NCBI GenBank assembly: GCA_937923265.1
Contig: CALAJY010000026.1
Span: forward strand, 62,001 to 126,000
Direction: 5' to 3'
DNA: 64,000 nt
From: an uncultured Tissierellia bacterium
GTDB taxonomy: Bacteria > Bacillota > Clostridia > Tissierellales > Peptoniphilaceae
The position numbers and the translations under genes were made by a program. Positions 8,122 through 15,959 of this stretch are shown piece after piece (positions within the stretch are counted from its first letter, which is position 1; every line of letters begins with the position of its first letter). The notes under the pieces were generated by a model, which was not told where the DNA came from, did no database searches, and worked only from the letters and a program-made list of their open reading frames with translations.

Positions 8122-9188
8122 TCTTTCCCCCAATCCGTGAGAATCTCTTTTCTGCGCCGGTAGGAGTCCAGGGCAAAGGTGAGGATCCGGTTGAGATATT
8201 CGGCAAAAGAAATGTGAGCAAGCTCCGTCCAAAGCTTGGGAGCCAGACTGGAGGGGGTCATGCCCGGCATGGTGTTAATCTCGTTGATGAGGAAATTTCC
8301 CCTCTCATCCAGGAAAATATCCACGCGGGCGAGTCCCTCACAGCCCAACGTGTGGTAGGCATCGAGGGCGAGCGCCCGGATTTTCCGATACTGGTCTTCG
8401 CTTAAGGGATGCGGGACATTTTCCACCAGGGTCTTGTCATTGTATTTTGCATCATAGTCCAAAAGCTCTCTCGTGCTGGTGTAACTGCCCGGAAGAGAGG
8501 CCTGCGCCTGATTGTTTCCCAGAACGGAGACTTCCAGTTCTTTTCCGACGATTTCCTGTTCAATCACGATCTTATGATCATAGCGGAAGGCGGTCTGAAT
8601 GGCCTCTTCCACGTTGTCTCGGGTTGCGCGGTTTACGCCGACCGAAGACCCGTTGTTGGCGGGTTTGACAAAGCAGGGATAACCAAACTTGTCTTCCAGC
8701 TTTTGAAGAACGTCTTCCTTATTATCGGCCCATTCTTGGTCTCGGACCACAAGGAAGGGGGCCTTGGGAATCCCCGCTGCTTGCAGGATGTAATTGGCAA
8801 ATGCCTTATCCATGCAGACGGCATTCGAGGTGAGGCCGTTTCCCGCATAGGGGACATCGAGGGTCTGCAACAGGCCTTGAATCTCTCCATCCTCTCCCGT
8901 CTGCCCATGGATCATGGGAAAGACAATCGGGTTGGGGATGGTTTCCAGGTCTTCCAGGAAGGTACGGAGGCTGGCCAACCGCGATTCTGTGGTGCTGGCC
9001 ATCAGGTCTTCCGGAAGCTCAACATGATCCGGGGTATCCACGGAAATAAATTTTCCCTCTTTATCAACATAATAGAGTTTGAGAGCAAAGCATGACCGAT
9101 CTAATTCATTGATGATGGTTCGGGCACTTCGAAGGGCAATCTCGTGCTCGGTGCTCCTTCCTCCATACAAGAGTAAAACAGTATTCAA
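8118..9188 (-). CDS. ddl: D-alanine--D-alanine ligase
   Basis: A 356-residue ATP-grasp ligase that makes the dipeptide used by MurF. VLLLYGGRSTEHEIALRSA at the start, FPMIHGQTGEDGEIQG, PCFVKPANNGSSVGV (ATP-binding) and NEINTMPGMTPSSL (Mg-binding) are all present. The start is a TTG at 9188 with AAGGA 6 bases upstream; further in-frame extension would cross the promoter and exceed family length. The omega-loop segment reads RELLDYDAKY, whereas most Ddl enzymes have FYDY or FFDY there, so the usual Tyr/Phe position is Leu. It overlaps murF by 4 bases. Confidence 0.93.
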   Translation of the reverse strand: MNTVLLLYGGRSTEHEIALRSARTIINELDRSCFALKLYYVDKEGKFISVDTPDHVELPEDLMASTTESRLASLRTFLEDLETIPNPIVFPMIHGQTGEDGEIQGLLQTLDVPYAGNGLTSNAVCMDKAFANYILQAAGIPKAPFLVVRDQEWADNKEDVLQKLEDKFGYPCFVKPANNGSSVGVNRATRDNVEEAIQTAFRYDHKIVIEQEIVGKELEVSVLGNNQAQASLPGSYTSTRELLDYDAKYNDKTLVENVPHPLSEDQYRKIRALALDAYHTLGCEGLARVDIFLDERGNFLINEINTMPGMTPSSLAPKLWTELAHISFAEYLNRILTFALDSYRRRKEILTDWGKE

Positions 9189-9249
9189 AGCGAGTCCTTT
9201 CTGAGAGCGTTCTGCCAACACGCCGGCACATAAACAAAGAATTAGTACC

Positions 9250-9278
9250 ATTATAATCAAAAGAAGGTCGCCTTCCAA
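9250..9278 (-). promoter_or_regulatory. Putative sigma-A promoter for ddl-murF
   Basis: On the minus strand TTGGAA (9278-9273), a 17-base spacer and a consensus TATAAT (9255-9250), giving a ~55-base leader before the TTG start of ddl. Confidence 0.7.
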
Positions 9279-9291
9279 CAAGTAGGGGAAA

Positions 9292-9320
9292 TTTATCGGA
9301 GCAAAGAACTGGGGTATACT
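9292..9320 (+). promoter_or_regulatory. Possible promoter for the TerB/ATPase/helicase cassette
   Basis: TATACT at 9315-9320 lies 22 bases before the first gene; the -35 partner (TTTATC, 9292-9297) is poor, so the box assignment is tentative. It diverges from the ddl promoter. Confidence 0.4.
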
Positions 9321-9341
9321 AAGAGGGATAGGGAGGAAAAG

Positions 9342-11453
9342 ATGATGAGTCAATCGGTCGAAGAATTTAACCGCTGGTTGCTGTCCCAGTTGAAAGATGG
9401 AGATCTTCAAAAAAAGGCACAAGCTCGGCTGGAATCCGCCCTGGTAAAAGATGTCACGGACTGGAAGGGCTCGGAGGTGCTGCCCCCTCGGCGCAAGGAG
9501 CGGGAGAGAACGAGAAATCTACTGGAAAATCACCGCTATGAGCCCGATGGTTATTGGAAGGGCCAGCTGGGGGATTGGGGGAGCTCCCAGGATCCGGGAA
9601 GAAGCTTTTTGGAAGAAAAGGCGGGTCTTCTTTTTGAACATGGGGCAAATTTCTTGAACCTTTTGCTCTATCGAAAGCGCTTTTCCAAAAAAGAGGCCAG
9701 TGAGGAAGAGGCCCGTTTTGAGGGAAACTTCATCCCCTATGTGGCGTTGCGCCGTCTCTACCATCTGGCCTTTCGCCTGGTGGAGTTTCATTATCACCCC
9801 GATCCGGAGCGAGAGGAACCGGAATTACCGGGAAATTATTTCACCTATCTTTTAGATTCCCCCTCCTGGGAGGACCTTCTGGCCCTTTTAAGAAAAAAAG
9901 CAGAGGACCTGCCCCCCTTCCGCCCCTTTCTTTATGCCTACTATGGATATACGAAGGACGGCTTTCCTCGGGTTTGGTGGGACCCCGAGGGGGAGTTACG
10001 ATCCCACCATTCTTTTAGCAAGGTTCAACTTCACCGCTTTCGCGTGAAACCGGACCGCATGTCATTTTTCTGGCTTTGTCCCCCCTTGACGCTTCGCGCG
10101 CTGACACTCTATGACCGGCTCTGCACCGTGCTTGAGGAGGCCTTGGAATTGCCCCAGGTCGTCTGGAGAAATCTTTCCATGAAACGCTACCTCCACTCTG
10201 TGGTGCGGGGGGACAAACGGTGGAACAATCCCAAGCAGTATGACCTGATGGGACATGTGCTCCGTCTCTGCGAGGAGCGGGTTCGCTCAGAGATTTCCGG
10301 ACTCCCTGGCATCCGGGTGGAGAGTGACCGGGAGGTGTTGGTTCGTCGCCTCCCGCTAACCGTGAGGAAGGCGGTCTTCGGCACGCTGGCAGTGAGTGAG
10401 GTACCCCCTCTCCGCTTTGCGGAAATCCTGGAATTAGACGAGCACTCCCGTTATGGAACGAGTCTTCTTCGACAGGTGTTGCGGCAGACCGAGGGAAGCG
10501 AGGTCCTCTCTCTTTTGAATGTCCTGGGCGAGCAGGAAACCGGCAAGCTTTGGCGACCGGGACGGAATGAGGAAGACTCGCTCCGCCGCCTCTATCTGCT
10601 CCTGAAGTGGAAGAAGGAGAAAAAACTTTCCCCCCGCTTCGCCAAGGAATTGCAGGGCTTGATTCATCCCGGCCGATGGAAGGACATTCCCGACTTTCTT
10701 TTGGCCTGGCGGAACGCCGCTTGTTTTCAGGAGAGCTTTGGCGCAAGAGAGGGAAAAAGGAGGCCCTACAGCAGAGCTGCCCTCTTCCCGGAGCTTTTTG
10801 AAGGCTTGACACCGCAGGAGGGAGACCGGATGACCGACCTCTTCGGAGAAGGGAAATGGGCCCATGCCCTCTGCTTCCTTTTTACCTGCTGGACCCGGCC
10901 GAAGAAGAAAAATTTACGCCTGAGTCGCCAGGCGATTTTCCAATCGAGAAAAGAGTTGGACCGCACCGTCGCCCTGGTGGACGACTTTACCGGGGAGACC
11001 ACAGCCTCCTCGGAGGAAGGGGATTCCTCCGATCTCTTTGGGGAAGGTGAGGATTTTCAGGAAAAGCCGGGCAGAGCAGAGGCAGGAAGTCTGGGGGAGG
11101 GAGCCCTTTCGGAGGAAGAGCGATGGGAAGCGCAGGAAGAGCGGGAAGAGTTTCCTCCCCATCCCCCATCTCCGAAGCCGGAGGCTCAAATCGAGAAAAA
11201 GGGGCAAGAGGGAAACGAGCAACGTCTCTGTTTTCTGCAACAATTAAAGGATGGAAGGATGCATCTCCACCGGCCGGATGAACTGGCCGCTTTTGAAAGG
11301 GCAGAGGGGGTGGATCCCAAGCTTCTGATTCAGGAGATGAATGAGGAATATTTTCCGCGGATAGGAGATCGAATCTTCTACTGGGAAGAGGGCCACTGGA
11401 ACCTGGAAGCCGAGGATTTAGACTGGCTATTGGAAGAAAATGAGGAGGGATAA
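9342..11453 (+). CDS. sngA: TerB-type protein, Shango defence component A (SngA-like)
   Basis: A 703-residue soluble protein and the first gene of a three-gene cassette. The N-terminal ~450 residues are rich in Trp/Tyr/Arg and match what is expected of a TerB-N type region (for example RSFLEEKAGLLFEHGANFL, YVALRRLYHLAF). Residues ~545-635 are a Glu/Ser/Pro-rich linker of low complexity. The last ~65 residues (LHRPDELAAFERAEGVDP through DRIFYWEEGHW) resemble a TerB-C domain. TerB-family domains are named for tellurite resistance, but in this context (ATPase and Lhr-like helicase directly downstream) the arrangement is that of the Shango anti-phage system. The role of SngA is not established. 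Start 9342 follows GGGAGGAAAAG; ATG 9345 is an alternative. Confidence 0.68.
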   Translation: MMSQSVEEFNRWLLSQLKDGDLQKKAQARLESALVKDVTDWKGSEVLPPRRKERERTRNLLENHRYEPDGYWKGQLGDWGSSQDPGRSFLEEKAGLLFEHGANFLNLLLYRKRFSKKEASEEEARFEGNFIPYVALRRLYHLAFRLVEFHYHPDPEREEPELPGNYFTYLLDSPSWEDLLALLRKKAEDLPPFRPFLYAYYGYTKDGFPRVWWDPEGELRSHHSFSKVQLHRFRVKPDRMSFFWLCPPLTLRALTLYDRLCTVLEEALELPQVVWRNLSMKRYLHSVVRGDKRWNNPKQYDLMGHVLRLCEERVRSEISGLPGIRVESDREVLVRRLPLTVRKAVFGTLAVSEVPPLRFAEILELDEHSRYGTSLLRQVLRQTEGSEVLSLLNVLGEQETGKLWRPGRNEEDSLRRLYLLLKWKKEKKLSPRFAKELQGLIHPGRWKDIPDFLLAWRNAACFQESFGAREGKRRPYSRAALFPELFEGLTPQEGDRMTDLFGEGKWAHALCFLFTCWTRPKKKNLRLSRQAIFQSRKELDRTVALVDDFTGETTASSEEGDSSDLFGEGEDFQEKPGRAEAGSLGEGALSEEERWEAQEEREEFPPHPPSPKPEAQIEKKGQEGNEQRLCFLQQLKDGRMHLHRPDELAAFERAEGVDPKLLIQEMNEEYFPRIGDRIFYWEEGHWNLEAEDLDWLLEENEEG

Positions 11454-11457
11454 GACC

Positions 11458-12807
11458 ATGAAACCAACAAAGATTCGTCCCCGCGTGGCGCGACAAATTC
11501 TGAGTGCTCTGGAAGGCGGCGTTGTTCCCAAACAAGGCATCCAACACCTACTGGTGGGTCGCGCCGCGGAAACGGAAGAGATTCTCTCCATTTTGGAACA
11601 GGTGGAAGACGGCGCCTCGGAAGTGAGAATTTGGGTGGGAGATTTTGGAACGGGCAAGAGTTTCATGCTCCGCACCATTCAGCAGCTGGCCCTGATGAAG
11701 AATTTTGCATGCACCACGGCAGATTTGACGCCAACCAGGCGCTTTCAGGCCTCGGACGGAAAAGCCCTGGCCCTGTATCGGGAGCTCATCAAGCACCTTC
11801 AAACCCAGGGTGCGGAGGAGGGACAGGCCTTGCCCGCGATTTTGCTCCGCTACCTCAAAACACGGTCCGGCAAGCTCCCTGCCTTCTCCGGTCTCTCCCT
11901 GGACCGGGGGGAGGAATGGATGCAACTGGATTCTTCCATGGTACAGGACCTCCGCCGGGAGATTTTTCGAGACTTCTCCCAATTTCAAAGTGGCGGGCTG
12001 GCCTTCGAATTTTCCCAGGCCCTTGTGGGCTACCTGGAAGCCCTGGTGGAGAACCGGCCGCAGAAGCAATTTCAGATCCTTCGCTGGTTGGGCGGACTCA
12101 TGGAGACGAAAACGGAGGCGAAAAAGGAGCTTCAGATCCACCGGATCATCAATGATGATACTTGGACCGACGCTCTGCAAAATTGGGCGGAACTGCTTCG
12201 CCGGGCCGGCTATGCGGGCCTTGTGGCAAACTTTGATGAGCTGGTGAACCTCTACAAGCTTGCCCGTGCCCAGAGTCGGGAGCAAAATTACGAGCGAATT
12301 CTCAACCTTTACAATGATTGCAAGGGAGGAAATGTGCAAGGCCTGTTTCTTAACTTTGCCGCAACCAGGAAGGCTGTCTACGACGAACGTCGGGGCATGT
12401 CTTCCTATGGGGCGTTAAAGGGACGATTTGGCCTGGCATCGGAGAATTTACAGGAGCTTGCCGATCAACGGAGCACGGTGCAACAGCTGAAGCCCCTATC
12501 CCCCGAGGAAATTTACACCTTGCTGGAGAAGCTCCAAGAGCTGTATCGCACCGTGTATCCCTTTGATCCCGCCTTTTCTCCCCAGGAGATTGCCCGGTTT
12601 ATGCAGGCCCAGCTCAATCGTCCGGGTGCGGAGGAATTCTTAACGCCCCGGTCCGTGATTAAGGATTTTATCGATCTCCTGCAGCTGGCGGAACAGAACC
12701 CGGACAAGGAACCCAAGGATATCTTGCAGAGCCGCTTTGGCCGGCTGGGGGTCATGACCCGGGATGCCCAAGACCACGATGATGATCTTTCCATTGAAAT
12801 CCTTTAA
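11458..12807 (+). CDS. sngB: DUF2791-type P-loop ATPase, Shango component B (SngB / BrxD-like)
   Basis: A 449-residue ATPase. Walker A GDFGTGKS is at residues 61-68; the Walker B-like acidic strand is VANFDELVNLYK near residue 260, followed by an arginine-rich helix. The N-terminal signature (RPRVARQILSALEGGVVPKQGIQHLLVGR) is split here into its halves RPRVARQILSALEGG and QHLLVGR, and is characteristic of the BREX ATP-binding family (DUF2791, BrxD) that also occurs in Shango. Start ATG 11458 lies 4 bases after the sngA stop behind GAGGAGG. The C-terminus DDDLSIEIL is acidic. It probably works as a complex with the helicase encoded next; no methylase or phosphatase of a full BREX locus is nearby. 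Confidence 0.8.
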   Translation: MKPTKIRPRVARQILSALEGGVVPKQGIQHLLVGRAAETEEILSILEQVEDGASEVRIWVGDFGTGKSFMLRTIQQLALMKNFACTTADLTPTRRFQASDGKALALYRELIKHLQTQGAEEGQALPAILLRYLKTRSGKLPAFSGLSLDRGEEWMQLDSSMVQDLRREIFRDFSQFQSGGLAFEFSQALVGYLEALVENRPQKQFQILRWLGGLMETKTEAKKELQIHRIINDDTWTDALQNWAELLRRAGYAGLVANFDELVNLYKLARAQSREQNYERILNLYNDCKGGNVQGLFLNFAATRKAVYDERRGMSSYGALKGRFGLASENLQELADQRSTVQQLKPLSPEEIYTLLEKLQELYRTVYPFDPAFSPQEIARFMQAQLNRPGAEEFLTPRSVIKDFIDLLQLAEQNPDKEPKDILQSRFGRLGVMTRDAQDHDDDLSIEIL

Positions 12808-12830
12808 AAAAGCGCCTAAAAGGAGGAGTA

Positions 12831-14993
12831 ATGAATGCCTATGACCGCTTGGCCTATCCCCTAAAACAGTATATTTATGAACAGGGCTGGAAGCGGCTTC
12901 GTCCCATCCAGGAAGCCGCCATTCAAATGTGTTATTCCTCGGATCACAACCTCATTCTCTGCGCACCCACGGCCTCCGGAAAGACGGAAGCGGCGTTTTT
13001 GCCGGCCATTTCCCAGGCGAATTTTCAGGGGGGAGGGGTCCGAATCCTGATGGTCTCTCCGCTGATTGCCCTTATCAATGACCAGTTTCGGAGGATTCAT
13101 GAACTCTGTCAGGCGTTCGATTTGCCGATTGTTGCCTGGCATGGGGAAGCGAATGCCTCAAAAAAGAAAAAGCTTTTAAAGGACCCCCGGGGCATCCTGA
13201 TGATCACACCGGAATCCCTGGAGGCAATGTTGGACCTCCATCCCGGCCGGGTGGAGACCCTCCTCTCTTCCGTGGAATTTATCATCGTGGATGAACTGCA
13301 TGCCTTTTTGTCGGGGGAACGGGGCGTTCAACTTCGCTCCCTGTTGGAGAGGGTGAGGGAGACGACGGGCAGCTCCCCCCGGTATTTTGGGCTCAGTGCG
13401 ACCTTGGCGGAAGAGAACTACCCGGATGCAAAATCCTTTTTTCCTTCGGATCGCCCCTGCGCTCTCCTCCTCGATCGGGGAGAGGCACCCCTGGAATACG
13501 ATCTTCATTTTTTCCCGCGGGCTGAGGAATCGGAGGGGGACGATGCCGTAACGAGCCTGCAATGGGACGCGCTTTATCGGCAGGCAAGTGAGGAAAATCT
13601 GCTCGTTTTTCCCAATTCTCGCTCCCGCGTGGAGTTGATTGCGGATGCCATCAAGCGGAGGGCGGCAAAGGAGGGGAGAGCCCTCTCCGTTTTTGCCCAC
13701 CACTCCTCCGTGGAGAAAGAATTGCGGAAGGAAGCGGAAGAATTCGTGCGAAGACCGCACGCCCGATATGTGATCTGTGCAACGTCCACTTTGGAGCTTG
13801 GCATCGATATCGGAACCGTGGATGCGGTCGCTCAGGTGGAAGCACCTTACTCCGCCATTCAGCTTTCCCAAAGATTGGGAAGAAGCGGCCGTGGGGAAGT
13901 CCTTGATCCGAAGACGGGCCGGCTTGTGCCCGCCCCTCGCCGGCTGCACCTCCATGTGTCCGATGATTTTTCTCTTTTGCAAAGTCTGGCGGCCTTGGCC
14001 ATGGTCAAGGAGGGAAAGTTGGATGCCTTCCAGGCGATTCCCAAGCCCTATGACCTTTTCGCCCATCAACTGTTGGGCCGAATTCTTCAGTACAATGGTC
14101 TGACGGAAAAAGAGATTCATCGCTTTGTGACCCAATCGGCCCTTTGGAGTTTTTTGGAAGAGGAGGAGCTTGACCTGCTCCTGGAGGATCTTTTGGAGCG
14201 AGAGATTTTGGAGCTCCTTCCGGCGGAGGAAGCAGAATATATCATCGGCCTACGGGGGGAGTCCATCACGGGACGATACGATTTTTTTGCCTGCTTTCCC
14301 GTCGCCAGGGAGTACCGGGTGCTCCATGGAAAGCAGGAGATCGGGCACCTTCCCCTGTCCCCGGAGATGATTCCCGGGGCAAAGTTCCTCTTATCGGCCC
14401 GTGTCTGGAAAATCAGCTCCATTGAGGACCGGATTGGGGCCATCCATGTGGAGGAAGCCGGCCGTGGGAAAGCTCCTTCTTTTGGAGGGGGGGAAGGCAC
14501 CGTGAGCAGTGCCCTCAGGCGGGAGATGGCCCAACAGCTGGTCCACCCGAGCCCGGATTGGTTTCAAGATGCCCTCTGTTCTCGTGCTCTTGACCGCTTG
14601 CAGGATCGCTACTGTCCGGGCCTTGTCTTGAGTCCGGAGGTGGGGCCGAGTGGGGAGGAATATTATACCGTTTTTTTGGGAACCGCCATGGAAAGGACGC
14701 TCTTCCTTCTCCTGCGGAGTGTTCCGGATGCCGAGGTCTTTTGGGATCCCCGGCAGGCTCGCCTATATGGAAAGGAGCTTGGGGGAAAATTGCACCGCTT
14801 ACATCGCGCCCTCTTGGAGGATGAGGAGGCGATTTATGAACGGGTGGAGTCGTATTTAATGGAGCAGGAAACGCTGCGAAAGAGACTGCTCAATGGGGTG
14901 AAATATGCCTTTCTGCTTCCGTCCCTCCTGCAAGCGCGCTATATTCGCTACAATTTGATGGTGGAGGGCTGCGCCTGGGACTTTTTGCCCTAG
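12831..14993 (+). CDS. sngC: Lhr-like DEAD/DEAH-box helicase, Shango component C (SngC / BrxHI-like)
   Basis: A 720-residue superfamily 2 helicase. Q-motif-like RPIQEAAI, Walker A APTASGKT (45-52), motif II DELH (154-157), motif III SAT (189-191), then in the second RecA lobe STLELGIDIG and motif VI QRLGRSGR. The C-terminal ~300 residues carry additional domains as in Lhr-type helicases, which translocate 3'-5' on single strands. It is the third and last gene of the cassette, 23 bases after sngB, with a strong AAGGAGGAG site. In full BREX type 2 loci the homologous pair is brxD-brxHI; here it stands with a TerB protein instead, as in Shango. Confidence 0.85.
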   Translation: MNAYDRLAYPLKQYIYEQGWKRLRPIQEAAIQMCYSSDHNLILCAPTASGKTEAAFLPAISQANFQGGGVRILMVSPLIALINDQFRRIHELCQAFDLPIVAWHGEANASKKKKLLKDPRGILMITPESLEAMLDLHPGRVETLLSSVEFIIVDELHAFLSGERGVQLRSLLERVRETTGSSPRYFGLSATLAEENYPDAKSFFPSDRPCALLLDRGEAPLEYDLHFFPRAEESEGDDAVTSLQWDALYRQASEENLLVFPNSRSRVELIADAIKRRAAKEGRALSVFAHHSSVEKELRKEAEEFVRRPHARYVICATSTLELGIDIGTVDAVAQVEAPYSAIQLSQRLGRSGRGEVLDPKTGRLVPAPRRLHLHVSDDFSLLQSLAALAMVKEGKLDAFQAIPKPYDLFAHQLLGRILQYNGLTEKEIHRFVTQSALWSFLEEEELDLLLEDLLEREILELLPAEEAEYIIGLRGESITGRYDFFACFPVAREYRVLHGKQEIGHLPLSPEMIPGAKFLLSARVWKISSIEDRIGAIHVEEAGRGKAPSFGGGEGTVSSALRREMAQQLVHPSPDWFQDALCSRALDRLQDRYCPGLVLSPEVGPSGEEYYTVFLGTAMERTLFLLLRSVPDAEVFWDPRQARLYGKELGGKLHRLHRALLEDEEAIYERVESYLMEQETLRKRLLNGVKYAFLLPSLLQARYIRYNLMVEGCAWDFLP

Positions 14994-15027
14994 GAGGCCG
15001 AAGCCTGTCCGCGTTCTTTGAACGTTG

Positions 15028-15053
15028 GACCCGCTTTTACCGAAAAGCGGGTC
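15028..15053 (+). terminator. Hairpin after the defence cassette
   Basis: An 11-bp perfect stem (15028-15038 with 15043-15053) and a 4-base loop, 35 bases after sngC. The 3' flank TTGGATGTT lacks a real U tract, so termination would be weak or factor-dependent. Confidence 0.45.
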
Positions 15054-15078
15054 TTGGATGTTCCCTGCCATTGACCTC

Positions 15079-15107
15079 TTGCAAAAAGTGAAAATAAGAG
15101 GTAATAT
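15079..15107 (+). promoter_or_regulatory. Promoter of tRNA-Ser(CGA)
   Basis: TTGCAA (15079-15084), 17-base spacer, TAATAT (15102-15107); the predicted start is about 15 bases upstream of the tRNA. Confidence 0.65.
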
Positions 15108-15128
15108 GGACAAACGTAATGAATCCAT

Positions 15129-15216
15129 GGAGACGTATCGAAGTGGTCATAACGGGGCTGACTCGAAATCAGTTTGTCCCTTCCGGGACACGTGGGTTCG
15201 AATCCCACCGTCTCCG
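15129..15216 (+). tRNA. tRNA-Ser (anticodon CGA)
   Basis: An 88-base class II tRNA. The acceptor stem GGAGACG pairs with CGTCTCC (15209-15215), discriminator G. The anticodon arm holds loop CTCGAAA, giving anticodon CGA, which reads UCG. A long variable arm (GTCCC-TTCC-GGGAC) marks it as a serine tRNA; the T arm is GGGTTCGAATCCC. CCA is not encoded, so the CCA enzyme at 35011 would be needed. It lies directly downstream of the defence cassette. Confidence 0.96.
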
Positions 15217-15224
15217 AATTCAAG

Positions 15225-15262
15225 AATTCCCATCCCTGAAATTTCAGGGATGGGAATTTTTT
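15225..15262. terminator. Terminator of tRNA-Ser(CGA), a perfect 34-bp palindrome
   Basis: Bases 15225-15241 are exactly complementary to 15242-15258, a 17+17 palindrome with no spacer, continuing into T6. It starts 9 bases after the tRNA. Confidence 0.88.
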
Positions 15263-15452
15263 CATGCGCTCAAACGGAGGCATCCTTCCCGAAGAGGCCG
15301 AGTAAGGCCGTCCCCGATGCGTGGAGTGCGAACAATGGGTTCGTCGATACCGGTGGTCCATCTAAGCATCCGGAGTTTTCATTTTATTGCCTAAGCGGTG
15401 TTTTCTTTGCCCCCTTTCCGATACACTAGAGAGGAGAAGAAAGGAGGGCAAG
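15263..15452 (+). other. Intergenic leader with several short hairpins, unassigned
   Basis: 190 bases without a gene. Short self-complementary elements occur (CTTC/GAAG, GGCC/GGCC, CGAAC/GTTCG), and a TACACT box at 15422-15427 could be the -10 of a promoter for the macrodomain gene. No known riboswitch signature was recognised. Confidence 0.3.
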
Positions 15453-15959
15453 ATGCCGTTTCAATTGTTACAGGGAGACATCACGACCATGGAGGCGGAT
15501 GCCATTGTCAATGCAGCGAATCCCACCCTGTTAGGCGGGGGAGGGGTCGATGGCGCCATCCACCAGGCGGCAGGACCGGACCTCCTCCGAGAATGTAAGG
15601 GCCTGGGAGGCTGCAAAACGGGCCGGGCGAAGGTGACGGGAGCGTATCGGCTGAAGGCGACCTATGTGATCCACACCGTGGGACCGATTTACCGGGATGG
15701 AAAGCAGGGAGAAGAAAAGCTTCTTCGCTCCTGTTATCGGTCCTGCCTCCAAGCGGCAGTGGATAAGGGTGCAACCAGGGTGCTTTTTCCCCTGATTTCT
15801 GCCGGGGTCTATGGCTATCCCAAGAAGGAGGCCTTTCTGGTCGCCGTGTCGGAAATCGAAGGATTTTTAAAAGAAAATCCTTCTGAGGAAGTGGGCCTGG
15901 TCCTGTATCGACAGGAGGATTTTGAACAGGCAAGGCACTGGAAGGAGGCGGCGGAATGA
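15453..15959 (+). CDS. Macrodomain protein (ADP-ribose / O-acetyl-ADP-ribose binding)
   Basis: A 168-residue single macrodomain of the YmdB/MacroD type. Ligand-binding elements are in order: QGDI near residue 7, NAAN (20-23), the glycine loop GGGGVDGAIH (28-37) and the phosphate loop SAGVYGYP. Members hydrolyse O-acetyl-ADP-ribose or remove ADP-ribose from proteins; which one cannot be decided here. Start ATG 15453 has AAGGAGG 6 bases upstream; a longer in-frame start at 15387 has no such site. The stop overlaps the EFR1 start by 4 bases (ATGA), so the two proteins are coupled. Confidence 0.9.
   Translation: MPFQLLQGDITTMEADAIVNAANPTLLGGGGVDGAIHQAAGPDLLRECKGLGGCKTGRAKVTGAYRLKATYVIHTVGPIYRDGKQGEEKLLRSCYRSCLQAAVDKGATRVLFPLISAGVYGYPKKEAFLVAVSEIEGFLKENPSEEVGLVLYRQEDFEQARHWKEAAE

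Noticed and set aside
9342..14993. Tellurite-resistance operon or BREX system
   Set aside because: The TerB-like part suggests Ter, but terC/terD/terE are absent. The ATPase and helicase are BrxD/BrxHI-like, but pglX, pglZ, pglW and brxL are absent. The trio fits Shango better.
15330..15375. tRNA-like or T-box-like sequence (GGGTTCGTCGATACC)
   Set aside because: It resembles a T arm only locally; no acceptor or anticodon arm and no specifier region could be built.
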